A stretch of 61,972 nucleotides of DNA from Pelosinus sp. Its GTDB lineage: Bacteria > Bacillota > Negativicutes > DSM-13327. A model generated the notes under the pieces. That model was not told the origin of the DNA. It did no database searches and saw nothing but the letters and a program-made list of their open reading frames with translations. This document shows, in pieces, positions 17,057 to 24,929 of this stretch. The stretch is from positions 1 to 61,972 of the forward strand of contig JARBUM010000016.1 in NCBI GenBank assembly GCA_029239675.1. Direction: 5' to 3'. Position 1 is the stretch's first letter; the number at the start of each line of letters is the position of its first letter. The translations under genes and the position numbers were made by a program.

Positions 17057-18334
17057 TTAGGAGGGGACCTTTTTCTGTCCCATATTCAGGATAATATTTA
17101 AAATCACTGCTGTTAGTGCACCCGTTACAATTCCATTTTCAAAAAACATTTTCAATAATGGCGGAAATTTAATAAAAAGATTGGGTACGACAGTTACTCC
17201 TAAACCTAGAGCAACAGAGCAAGCAATAATGAGTAGGTTCTCGTTGCTGGAGAAATCAACCTTGCTGAGCATTTTGATTCCCGAGGCGACAACGATTCCA
17301 AACATAGCAATCATTGCTCCACCCAACACAGAATTAGGAATAATCATGGCTAAAGCTGCAAATTTAGGTATGAGACCTAGAAATATTAGCATGAAACCAG
17401 CAACAATCGTTACATTGGTCGTCTTGGAATGGGAAAGTTGTACCAGACCGACATTCTGGGAAAATGTTGTATAAGGAAAAGAGTTAAAAATGCCTCCCAG
17501 GATTACGGCAATTCCTTCAGCCCGATAGCCGCGAGTTAAGTCTGCTTCTGTTAGATCTTTTCCACAAATTTCACCTAGTGCCATGAAAACCCCTGTTGAT
17601 TCAATCATACTCACGATAGCAACAACAATCATAGTGATAACTGCACTTGCTTCAAAAGTGGGCATTCCGAAGTAAAAGGGAGTGACCATATTAAACCATG
17701 AGGCTTGTGCAACACTACTAAAAGAAACATTACCCATGAGGGCTGCAGCAATCGTTCCGGCAATTAATCCTAGCAAAACGGAAATGGAGCGGATAAATCC
17801 TGTGGTGAAACGATTTAATAATATAATAAATAATAGCACGCCAAAGGCCAGCGCAAAATTGGCTATGGAACCAAAGTCCGCACTTCCTACACCGCCAGCC
17901 ATATTATTAATGGCTACTGGAACCAATGTTATACCGATAATCGTAACGACTGAACCTGTCACAACAGGTGGGAAGAATCGAATTAGTTTTGAAAAGTAAT
18001 TTGCTATTAGTACTACGAAAAGACCAGAGCATATAATGGATCCGTACATTGCTGTCATACCATACTGGCTCCCAATACTAATCATTGGAAAAACTGCTGT
18101 GAAAGTACAGCCGAGTACGACCGGCAAACCAATCCCACAGACAGGATTTCGCCATGCTTGCAATAAAGTGGCAAGCCCCGAAGTTAGTAAATCAGCCGCA
18201 ATAATATAACCCATTTGTTCAAAGTTTAATTTAAGCGCACCGCCCACAATAAGTGGAACGATAATCGCACCAGCGTACATTGCAAGCACGTGCTGAGTGC
18301 CGAGCAGGCATGTTTTCCCCGCAGAGTTGTTCAT
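17057..18334 (-). CDS. pbuX: Xanthine/uracil permease (NCS2 family)
   Basis: A 425-residue nucleobase transporter of the NCS2 family with about 12-14 hydrophobic segments. It begins QHVLAMYAGAIIVPL, and the family region MIVVAIVSMIESTGVFMALG and NSFPYTTFSQNVGLV are present, the latter being the signature of xanthine/uric-acid-type members. It lies 24 bases after xpt in the same direction, so PbuX probably imports xanthine for Xpt, as in Bacillus. Expression is likely set by the leader before xpt. Confidence 0.93.
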   Translation of the reverse strand: MNNSAGKTCLLGTQHVLAMYAGAIIVPLIVGGALKLNFEQMGYIIAADLLTSGLATLLQAWRNPVCGIGLPVVLGCTFTAVFPMISIGSQYGMTAMYGSIICSGLFVVLIANYFSKLIRFFPPVVTGSVVTIIGITLVPVAINNMAGGVGSADFGSIANFALAFGVLLFIILLNRFTTGFIRSISVLLGLIAGTIAAALMGNVSFSSVAQASWFNMVTPFYFGMPTFEASAVITMIVVAIVSMIESTGVFMALGEICGKDLTEADLTRGYRAEGIAVILGGIFNSFPYTTFSQNVGLVQLSHSKTTNVTIVAGFMLIFLGLIPKFAALAMIIPNSVLGGAMIAMFGIVVASGIKMLSKVDFSSNENLLIIACSVALGLGVTVVPNLFIKFPPLLKMFFENGIVTGALTAVILNIILNMGQKKVPS

Positions 18335-18358
18335 AAATAATCCTCCTAATAATAATGA

Positions 18359-18928
18359 TTATAAAAAATTAACTTGTCCATTTGAGAATGAACCGATTCG
18401 AGCTAAAGACTCAACACGATACCCGGCCTGTATTAACTTTTGAGCACCGGGCTGGAAGGCTTTTTCTATCACAATGCCGATGCCTATTACTTTTGCATTT
18501 GCCTGTTCAACAATAGTTGCTAAACCTGTGGCCGCTTCCCCGTTCGCTAAAAAGTCATCGATGATAAGCACATGATCGTCCTTCTGCAGAAAGCTCTTGG
18601 AGACAATGATGTCATTGCTTTCCCGTTTTGTAAAAGAATAGACTTTTGTACAGTACAAGGCCTCATTAGAAACCATGGATTTTTTCTTTCTGGCAAAAAC
18701 CACTGGTACATTAAGAAACAATCCTGTCATTATCGATACCGCAATACCGGAGGCTTCAATCGTCAATATTTTCGTAATCGATTCTCCTTGAAAACGCTTA
18801 GCAAATTCCTCACCCATTTTTAGCATAAGTTGAGGGTCCATTTGTTGGTTTAAGAAGGAGTCAACTTTGAGTAATGAGTCATTTAAAACTTGGCCGTCAG
18901 ACTGAATTCTTTTTTTTAATAAATCCAT
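18359..18928 (-). CDS. xpt: Xanthine phosphoribosyltransferase
   Basis: A 189-residue cytoplasmic enzyme converting xanthine and PRPP to XMP in purine salvage. The PRPP loop is VLIIDDFLANGEAATGL (residues about 125-141). The N-terminal MDLLKKRIQSDGQVL and VARKKKS segments match Bacillus-type Xpt, and the length is exactly the family's. An SD-like GGAGG precedes the ATG at 18928. First gene of the xpt-pbuX pair. Confidence 0.95.
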   Translation of the reverse strand: MDLLKKRIQSDGQVLNDSLLKVDSFLNQQMDPQLMLKMGEEFAKRFQGESITKILTIEASGIAVSIMTGLFLNVPVVFARKKKSMVSNEALYCTKVYSFTKRESNDIIVSKSFLQKDDHVLIIDDFLANGEAATGLATIVEQANAKVIGIGIVIEKAFQPGAQKLIQAGYRVESLARIGSFSNGQVNFL

Positions 18929-18960
18929 ATAGCCTCCTTCGTTTTTTAGTTTGTACAGGA

Positions 18961-19080
18961 AAAAATAAAAAAAGTCCTGACAAGGAACCTTCGCTTTGTA
19001 GAAAATGAGCGAAAATTCCCCGTCAGGACTTTGATCCCTCGGGTGTAGTGTATTACCACCAGTATCATGGGGTTATGACC
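18961..19080 (-). ncRNA. Leader RNA with terminator before xpt (family unassigned)
   Basis: On the minus strand the leader folds into small stems (ACCCCA/TGGTGGT at 19078-19060, GGA/TCC around TCAAAG) before a long terminator (AAAGTCCTGAC / GTCAGGACTTT, arms 18971-18981 and 19022-19032) with TTTTTTT. The 5' arm of the terminator overlaps the small upstream stem, so the two are mutually exclusive, as in a riboswitch or attenuator. The canonical purine-aptamer core (TATAA, TTTCTACC, ACTATG) is not present; an AATACACTACACC segment is only loosely similar to its junction. Confidence 0.6.
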
Positions 19081-19083
19081 ATT

Positions 19084-19126
19084 ATTGGAATTTACAGTAA
19101 GAAATAAGCTTACTGTAAATTCCAAT
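19084..19126. repeat. Perfect 18-bp inverted repeat upstream of the xpt leader
   Basis: Arms 19084-19101 and 19109-19126 (ATTGGAATTTACAGTAAG and its complement) are separated by 7 bases. No T-run follows on either strand, so it is not a normal terminator. It may be a 5' hairpin of the xpt transcript or an operator. Confidence 0.75.
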
Positions 19127-19412
19127 GCGTAAAACCCTAGATACACTTTCACTCGTAGACAGGCAATTTACGGCTGCCGGTAGAAACTTCTGGGCCATAT
19201 CCCCAAAATTATACGAGACTATTTACATGTGGTTTAGAGCTTTTACAGTGATTTCAAACGGTTCCATTGATTTTTTTAGAGAGTTGTTCCAGGAAGCCCC
19301 GGCAGAAGAGACAGAAGCTATATTCTCTTATGATGTGTATAGGACTGATATGTCGCGAGCTCAAAAGCCTGAGCAGATTGATACGTTTGGGAGAACTATT
19401 GGCATGGAATAA
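19125..19412 (+). CDS. Doubtful 95-codon ORF
   Basis: The 95-residue product has a protein-like composition (RQFTAAGRNFWAISPKLYET, then an acidic EEAPAEETEA-like stretch) and is followed by a terminator at 19443. However, its ATG lies inside the right arm of the inverted repeat at 19084-19126, there is no ribosome binding site, and an in-frame TAA is just upstream. It may be a leaderless gene, a remnant whose 5' end was lost, or not coding. No family recognised. Confidence 0.3.
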   Translation: MRKTLDTLSLVDRQFTAAGRNFWAISPKLYETIYMWFRAFTVISNGSIDFFRELFQEAPAEETEAIFSYDVYRTDMSRAQKPEQIDTFGRTIGME

Positions 19413-19442
19413 AAGTAAGATAGTAGGACATTATAAGGAAGT

Positions 19443-19476
19443 AAAAGGATTTCGGTGATTGCCGAATCCTTTTTGC
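19443..19476 (+). terminator. Intrinsic terminator
   Basis: AAAAGGATT(T)CGG and CCGAATCCTTTT form a stem with one bulge, ending in TTTTTG. The following 335 bases to the acetyltransferase show no other feature I can support. Confidence 0.75.
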
Positions 19477-19810
19477 GTTTAGCAAAATGATACATTAAGA
19501 AGTTATGGGATTGGCGAAGCATTTAGAGGGTATCTACTTTTAATTCATCTGATATAATTTTAAGAGTGGCGATTTTAGTTGGTTTTTATTTTTAGATCAA
19601 GTAATAATAGCTAACGAAAGGTCGTTAAATAAGAGAAGGATATTTTCCGAAAAAAGCAAGGGAGAAAATATATAAGTAAACGAATCAAAGCAAAAGTATC
19701 CATAACAGCACAAGGAACTTGCCTTATGTGAGCTATCTCTTACTATGAAAAGGTGAGAATGGGTATTTGGTGCCCCAATTGAAATTTTATGAGATGGGTG
19801 GAAGATAAAT

Positions 19811-20389
19811 ATGAATATTGAAAAACCATTTTTTTTAGATATGCAAACTGAACGCCTTTTGCTTCGCAAATTAAAGATATCCGATGCACAAAGCTTATAT
19901 GAGTATTGGTCAAATGAAGAAGTTACCAAGCATATGAATATTGCTCCATTTGAAAATATTAAACAAGCCGAAGAAATGATCATTTTATTACATTCGCTAG
20001 CAGAACAACAAAAAGCTTTTCGATGGAGTATAGTTTGCAAAAGAAGCAATCAAGTATTAGGCACTTGTGGCTTTAATACTTGGGATAAAGAAAATCGACG
20101 CGCAGAAATCGGATATGAATTAGGGAAACAACATTGGAGGCAGGGATTTATGCAGGAAGCATTGATAGGATTAATTTCTTATGGTTTTAGAGAGTTAAAT
20201 TTCAACCGCGTTCAAGCACTTGTGGAACCTTCCAATATAGCATCCCGACAGCTTTTGATGAAAATAGGATTTCAAGAAGAAGGGGTGCTTAGGCAATATG
20301 AGCAAGTAAAAGGTGTTTTTATCGACCTAAGTATGTACTCCATATTAAGGCAAGATAAATTGCAGCCTAATAGGAGTTGTCTGTGTTAG
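19811..20389 (+). CDS. GNAT N-acetyltransferase (RimJ/RimL-like)
   Basis: A 192-residue GNAT acetyltransferase of the RimJ/RimL type. It opens with MQTERLLLRKLKISDAQSLY, has the acetyl-CoA segment EIGYELGKQHWRQGFMQEAL (motif A), and ends with ALVEPSNIASRQLLMKIGF, the classic motif B. It acetylates protein N-termini, amino acids or small molecules; the target is unknown. ATG 19811 follows GGTGGAAG. It stands alone. Confidence 0.92.
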   Translation: MNIEKPFFLDMQTERLLLRKLKISDAQSLYEYWSNEEVTKHMNIAPFENIKQAEEMIILLHSLAEQQKAFRWSIVCKRSNQVLGTCGFNTWDKENRRAEIGYELGKQHWRQGFMQEALIGLISYGFRELNFNRVQALVEPSNIASRQLLMKIGFQEEGVLRQYEQVKGVFIDLSMYSILRQDKLQPNRSCLC

Positions 20390-20579
20390 TCAAAAGGTTA
20401 ATTAAATTGGTATTGGTGTATAAATAGGTACTATAAAACGTTAAAGTGCCTACTTGTTACTTGAAGCTTTAGTGCCTATTATTATTGTATGAGAGTAGCT
20501 CGTTTAAATCCTAAAGAAGTAATCATTGCTTTAGGGAGCTAGTCATCTGCGTATAATTAAAAATATGGGAGGAATAAAC

Positions 20580-21218
20580 TTGGAAGTACAAAATTGGCAT
20601 AAAGAAACAATCGGGAAAAAGGTAGTGGATGCCTTAATCAAAAATGAATTTGACGCCGTATATTTTTCCACTACTGGGGAGGCAGCAACCTTTATTCTAG
20701 ATCATGTAAAACCAGGAACTAAAGTAGGTTTTGGCGGATCAATGACTATCAATAGCATGGCAATTCAAGATAAGGTGAAAGCTGTTGGTGGTGAGGTTAT
20801 AGATCATGGTGCACCAGGTTTGACGATAGAACAAAGAGTAGCTATTGCAAGAGAAGAAATGCTAAGCGACTTATTTTTATGCAGCAGTAACGCAATCACG
20901 CTAGATGGTATGCTGGTAAATATAGATGGAATGGGAAATAGAGTAAGTGCCATGACTTTTGGTCCTAAAAAAGTCATAGTAGTAGTTAGCGCAGATAAAA
21001 TATGTAAAGATGAAAAAGCTGCCTTTGAAAGGTTAGAAGGTATTGCAGCACCAATGAATAATAGAAGACTTGATATCGCAAATCCATGTACGAGAACAGG
21101 TTCCTGTATGAATTGTCAAACTAAAACTAGAATATGCAGAGTATATTCAGTAATGAAAAAAAAGCCAATGGTAACAGATATAACTGTAGTAATTGTAGGA
21201 GAAAATTGTGGATATTGA
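20580..21218 (+). CDS. LUD-domain protein (LutC-like, lactate utilisation)
   Basis: A 212-residue LUD-domain (former DUF162) protein. Family landmarks are the KVGFGGSMTINSM segment, DLFLCSSNAITLDGMLVNIDG and a C-terminal Cys-rich tail CTRTGSCMNCQ. Such stand-alone LUD proteins are related to LutC of the lactate-oxidation complex but their activity is not settled. TTG 20580 is chosen because GGGAGG ends 7 bases upstream; an ATG at 20565 overlaps that SD. The lactate permease lies 12 kb away, with no operon link. Confidence 0.88.
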   Translation: MEVQNWHKETIGKKVVDALIKNEFDAVYFSTTGEAATFILDHVKPGTKVGFGGSMTINSMAIQDKVKAVGGEVIDHGAPGLTIEQRVAIAREEMLSDLFLCSSNAITLDGMLVNIDGMGNRVSAMTFGPKKVIVVVSADKICKDEKAAFERLEGIAAPMNNRRLDIANPCTRTGSCMNCQTKTRICRVYSVMKKKPMVTDITVVIVGENCGY

Positions 21219-21319
21219 GTTTGTAATATTTTTTAGCTAAATGCTTTCTTATGAAAATCTTCGGCAGAGCCTCACTTTAGTAAAATAATATTCATAACAT
21301 AAAAAATAGCAGGAATTAA

Positions 21320-21386
21320 CTTTTATCAAAGAGAAGATACCCATAATCTGGTAATAAGATCATGGGTATCTTCTCTTTGATAAAAG
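21320..21386. repeat. 25-bp perfect inverted repeat
   Basis: Arms 21320-21344 and 21362-21386 are exact reverse complements (core AGAGAAGATACCCAT) around a 17-base loop. It lies between the LUD and PDZ genes. Neither side has a T-run, so the function is unclear: RNA stabiliser, weak terminator or a miniature element. Confidence 0.8.
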
Positions 21387-21483
21387 ACATAACGTGAAAT
21401 ATGCAAATTAACAACTCTCCCTGAAGATTCCTTACTAAGGAAATAAGAAAGTGCAATCTGTCAATTCAAAGGAGGTAATTCTA

Positions 21484-22509
21484 TTGAATATTAAAAGAAT
21501 GTTAATGCTTGTAATTGCGGTGGTTCTTTTACAAATGCCCAGTTTCTGCTTTGCTAATAATATGTTTAGTGTTGAAATTAATGATGTGGATAGTAAACCA
21601 GTGGCAGATTTGTTGCTGAAAGATTTAGTTGGAAGAGGGTACCAGATTTTAAGTACCAGTGAATACCAAGTAGCAGTTCGTAAAGATGTAGATAATTTTT
21701 GGCAACAAGTATTTTTCGGCTCTCAATTCAACACCGTTCCTGAAATGCGCGCTTACTTTAATTTGGTTCCTTCAGGATCTAAGTTATTAGTGACATTAGA
21801 AGTCAAGATCGTTACCAATCCTAATAGTGGGTTTGAGAAATATTCTAATGTCACAAATAAGGAATGGCAAGAGTATTTGTACGGGATAAAAAAATATTTC
21901 AATGGTTATGTGGGATATGGAATTAGCTGGGACAAAAAGAAGCAGGAAAACTGCCTGAAGGTTACGTCTATTACTGCTGATGGTCCTGCTGATAAGGCAG
22001 GATTAAAAGTGGGAGACTTAATTTCTAAAGTAAAAGGATCTTCTGTTGAAGATTTGAAAATGAGTAAGGTAAATGAAATATTCCATGAAGGTGAGGCTGG
22101 TACAACACTTTTAGTCACACTAAAAAAGCCACTAAAGGATAAAGATGTTATGATGACAAAAGATTTTATTTTGCCTATATATCAAAAACCTGTAACACCG
22201 CTCACTCCCAATAAAGTTAATAAGGCGGTATTTGGCTTTACAAATGGAGAGGTTGACTTAGAAGGTAATATGCTCATACTTTCTATTACTCCTGGTAGTA
22301 GTGCTGATCGTGCAGGAATAAAAGTAGGAGATAAAATTTTAAGAATCAATGGTATATTAGTCTCAGAATATACGCCAGATCGTTTTAATGCTGCATTTGC
22401 CGGTGGAGAAGGAGCAAAGGTAGAATTAACCATTGCTGTTCATGGAGGGGAAAGTGAGAAAACAGTAACTATTGTAAAAACTTATATTATTCAAAAGAGT
22501 GAGTTATAA
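21484..22509 (+). CDS. Secreted protein with two PDZ domains
   Basis: A 341-residue exported protein. It has an N-terminal signal sequence (KRMLMLVIAVVLLQMPSFCFA), a region of about 100 residues of unknown fold, then two PDZ domains: residues about 135-205 (VTSITADGPADKAGLKVGD) and 240-320 (ILSITPGSSADRAGIKVGD). No protease triad is present, so it is a scaffold or sensor rather than an HtrA protease. TTG 21484 follows AAAGGAGG; a GTG further upstream overlaps that SD. It stands alone. Confidence 0.85.
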   Translation: MNIKRMLMLVIAVVLLQMPSFCFANNMFSVEINDVDSKPVADLLLKDLVGRGYQILSTSEYQVAVRKDVDNFWQQVFFGSQFNTVPEMRAYFNLVPSGSKLLVTLEVKIVTNPNSGFEKYSNVTNKEWQEYLYGIKKYFNGYVGYGISWDKKKQENCLKVTSITADGPADKAGLKVGDLISKVKGSSVEDLKMSKVNEIFHEGEAGTTLLVTLKKPLKDKDVMMTKDFILPIYQKPVTPLTPNKVNKAVFGFTNGEVDLEGNMLILSITPGSSADRAGIKVGDKILRINGILVSEYTPDRFNAAFAGGEGAKVELTIAVHGGESEKTVTIVKTYIIQKSEL

Positions 22510-22560
22510 TTTGCAGCAGGGAGAGAGAAAGCGTCCTCGCTGTCCTTCCTATAAGGAGAA

Positions 22561-22727
22561 GCAAACGAACCGTCCCATCGTTTGCCTTACCAACCTTCGT
22601 AGCAGTTGTCAATAGGAAGTCTGAAGAGAAGCCTCGTAACTACATTCATTCGGGTGTGCTTGGTGAAATATGGAAAGCTCAAAGGTAACATCTCTAATAG
22701 GGACAAATAACCTGTTCTCGTGTCCCT
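22561..22727. repeat. REP-like palindromes
   Basis: GCAAACGA/TCGTTTGC at 22561-22585, whose loop strand reads TGGGACGGTTCGT, and AGGGACA/TGTCCCT at 22699-22727. The GGGACGGTTCGT and GGGACA motifs resemble REP-like palindromes common in clostridial intergenic DNA. No transposase is nearby. This is the only structure seen in the 296 bases between the PDZ gene and the next gene. Confidence 0.4.
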
Positions 22728-22805
22728 TCTCTAGGAATTTATCATTAAGAACATAACATTAGCATTTTTCATAAGATGTTACAAAAAGATAAAGGAGTTT
22801 TTCAA

Positions 22806-23081
22806 ATGTGGGCTTCCGATGAGACTGACCGTATAAGCGAAGCTGCTGATCTGCGCTACGAGTTAACTATGGATGAATTTTATTACCACTTTGATACATT
22901 AAGACGAATATCCTTATTTCCATTAAATCAGGCAATATATATACAAGCGACTATATGTTTAGAACGATGTAAAACGTTATATGATCGGGCTATGGACTTT
23001 GCAAATACACCTGAGCAAAAACAAGCTGCTTACAAGGCATATCAAGATTGTGTTAAACAGTGTGGATGGCGCGCTCATTAA
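22806..23081 (+). CDS. Hypothetical 91-residue protein
   Basis: A small, soluble, mostly helical protein with an acidic start (MWASDETDRISEAADLRYE), a central CLERCKTLYDRAMDFA helix and a Cys near the C-terminus (DCVKQCGWRAH). ATG 22806 lies 8 bases after AAAGGAGT; an upstream in-frame ATG lacks an SD. A hairpin terminator follows at 23146. I do not recognise a family; the strong SD and composition support a real gene. Confidence 0.6.
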   Translation: MWASDETDRISEAADLRYELTMDEFYYHFDTLRRISLFPLNQAIYIQATICLERCKTLYDRAMDFANTPEQKQAAYKAYQDCVKQCGWRAH

Positions 23082-23145
23082 GATAATACATTCTAGTGCT
23101 ATTATTAGACGTTTGACGATTTCTCAAGAGAATAGGAATCTAACG

Positions 23146-23187
23146 AAAATTTCTGCAGGGGAAATAAACTTTGCAGAAATTTTGTAT
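23146..23187 (+). terminator. Hairpin terminator
   Basis: AAAATTTCTGCA and TGCAGAAATTTT (12 bp, perfect) with a 14-base loop, then GTATT. It follows the 91-residue gene. Confidence 0.6.
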
Positions 23188-23375
23188 TCGTACCCTTGTT
23201 TATGCAAACTCAACACCAAAAGTTGCATAATCGATATTGCAGTAGAACAATTAGAGGATGCGAGGAATATATTCTATGATCATCTTGATACAAATTTATA
23301 AGAGTTATGTTGAAAGAGAAAGATTCCACGTTGATTTGTCGTCGGCCCCTCTTGCAATGACAGGATTGACAATAT

Positions 23376-23482
23376 AGGGAAATTATTTCCTGGAAATGTT
23401 ATGAAAATAATGCTGATTGTACTTTCTATTACATCGCTAACAGAGCTGGTAATTTCTCATTTCACGCAATTAGAGGTTATAA
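23376..23482 (-). pseudogene. Decayed duplicate of the queG 3' end
   Basis: This stretch aligns with 24878-24984, the 3' end and downstream flank of the QueG-like gene: both contain GCTAACAG, GTAATTTC and TTTCACG blocks in the same order. Translated on the minus strand it gives VK-stop-EITSSVSD, matching VKREITTALLAI with a nonsense codon. It is a degenerate direct copy 1.5 kb from the intact gene, with the WYL regulator in between. The flanking 23188-23375 shows no other feature. Confidence 0.6.
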
Positions 23483-23638
23483 AATATATATGAATAAGGG
23501 CGAAGGTAGGCCTACCATTTCTATAAATAGACTCATGCCTAAGAGTTCACTATAAGATATTTCTAGCATAAAAGCGAAGGAGTCAAAAATGATAGTTCAA
23601 GTAACTAGGACTAAAAAAAATGAATTAAAAATCATAGA

Positions 23639-23658
23639 CATGACATGATAATGTCATG
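23639..23658 (+). promoter_or_regulatory. Operator-like inverted repeat before the WYL gene
   Basis: CATGACAT-GATA-ATGTCATG is a perfect 8-4-8 repeat ending 34 bases before the start codon and overlapping the likely promoter (TATACT about 23668). WYL/YafY repressors bind similar TGACA/TGTCA palindromes in their own promoters. Confidence 0.6.
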
Positions 23659-23691
23659 GTAATGTTATATACTATTTCTGAGGTGATTGTA

Positions 23692-24600
23692 TTGCAGATA
23701 AGCAGGCTTTTTGAGATTGTGTATATGTTACTTGGGAAAAGAATAACAACGGCCAAAGAACTAGCTGAACACTTTGAGGTATCTACTAGAACGATATACA
23801 GGGATATTGATAAATTAAGCTCTGCTGGCATTCCAATCTATGCAAGCCAAGGAAAAGGCGGCGGAATATCCCTGCTTGAGGATTTTATTTTCAATAAATC
23901 CTTGCTTTCAGAAAGGGAACAAAATGAAATATTGATTGCACTTCAAAGTTTGACTGTGACAGACTATCCCGACATTGACCTAGTACTTACAAAACTGAGC
24001 ACTCTGTTTAAAAAAGATAAATCGAACTGGATTGAAGTCGATTTCTCACCTTGGGGCAGTACTAGGAATCAAAAGGAAAAATTCAATATTTTAAAAAATG
24101 CTATTATAAACAGGCAAGTCATTACATTTGAATATTTCAATTCATCCGGGATAAAGAGTACCCGAAGGGTTGAACCTGTGAAACTTATTTTCAAGGATAA
24201 GTCATGGTATTTACAAGGCTTCTGTTTATCCATCGAAAAATATCGGACATTCAAAATGGGCAGAATGGTCAATGTAAAAGTAACTGAAGAGTTTTATCTG
24301 CAAAGATCCTTGGATGATTTCCCCATTGACACCCAAGAAGAGCATATGTTGATCGATATACAATTAAAGATCTCTTCCCAGGGGGCTTATCGGGTTTATG
24401 ACGAATTTGAAGAAAGCGATGTTGTAAAAAGTGAAGATGGCTCCTTCACCGTTACTACTTCTATTCCTGAGGGGGAGTGGCTGTTTTCTTATCTTCTTTC
24501 CTTTGGCACAGCTGTTGAAATTGTAGAACCTAAAAGTTTACGGAGTGAATTTGAAACGAGATTAGAAATGATGTTAAAAAAATATAATACAAAATCATAA
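23692..24600 (+). CDS. YafY-type HTH-WYL transcriptional regulator
   Basis: A 302-residue regulator with an N-terminal HTH (ITTAKELAEHFEVSTRTIYRDIDKL, residues about 18-42), a WYL domain from about residue 120 (RRVEPVKLIFKDKSWYLQGF) and a C-terminal WCX extension. These proteins usually repress stress or detoxification genes. TTG 23692 is chosen because GAGGTGAT lies just upstream. No partner gene follows directly; the gene sits between two copies of the queG 3' end. Confidence 0.9.
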   Translation: MQISRLFEIVYMLLGKRITTAKELAEHFEVSTRTIYRDIDKLSSAGIPIYASQGKGGGISLLEDFIFNKSLLSEREQNEILIALQSLTVTDYPDIDLVLTKLSTLFKKDKSNWIEVDFSPWGSTRNQKEKFNILKNAIINRQVITFEYFNSSGIKSTRRVEPVKLIFKDKSWYLQGFCLSIEKYRTFKMGRMVNVKVTEEFYLQRSLDDFPIDTQEEHMLIDIQLKISSQGAYRVYDEFEESDVVKSEDGSFTVTTSIPEGEWLFSYLLSFGTAVEIVEPKSLRSEFETRLEMMLKKYNTKS

Positions 24601-24814
24601 CTTGACGTGGTGTTGTCGAGTTATGGTAGCTAAGGATGTTGTTCAGAGCAGTGGTAACACGATCGTCGTCACTGCTAAGGTAGACAAAATCGCTGGGCTG
24701 ACCATTCGACTTTCTGAGAAGTCAATCTAATCATTTATCCATATACCATGAAAAGCCTGCAGTTTAAGAATGATAAATAAACAGCTGTGCTGCAGATAAC
24801 ACAAAGAAAGGTAC

Positions 24815-24872
24815 AAAAAAAGTTAGCATTCCCTTCTTGGGACAAGATCCTTGTCCCAAGAGGGGAATGCTA
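24815..24872 (-). terminator. Terminator of the queG-like gene
   Basis: A 22-23 bp stem (arms 24824-24846 and 24850-24872, core CTTGGGACAAG) is followed on the minus strand by AACTTTTTTT. It can also stop plus-strand transcription from the WYL gene less efficiently. Confidence 0.85.
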
Positions 24873-24929
24873 GTATAAGGGGAATTTCTCCTGAAAATAT
24901 TGTAGAAAAGATGATGTAGCGTATTTTTA

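Noticed and set aside
18961..19080. Calling the xpt leader a guanine riboswitch
   Set aside because: The conserved core bases are not found; only a loose junction similarity exists.
22981..23301. 106-codon ORF overlapping the 91-residue gene in another frame
   Set aside because: It starts inside a better-supported gene, has no SD and runs through the terminator hairpin at 23146.
24623..24730. 35-codon ORF after the WYL gene (VVQSSGNTIVVTAKV)
   Set aside because: The sequence looks coherent, perhaps a remnant, but has no SD, no recognisable family and no terminator of its own.
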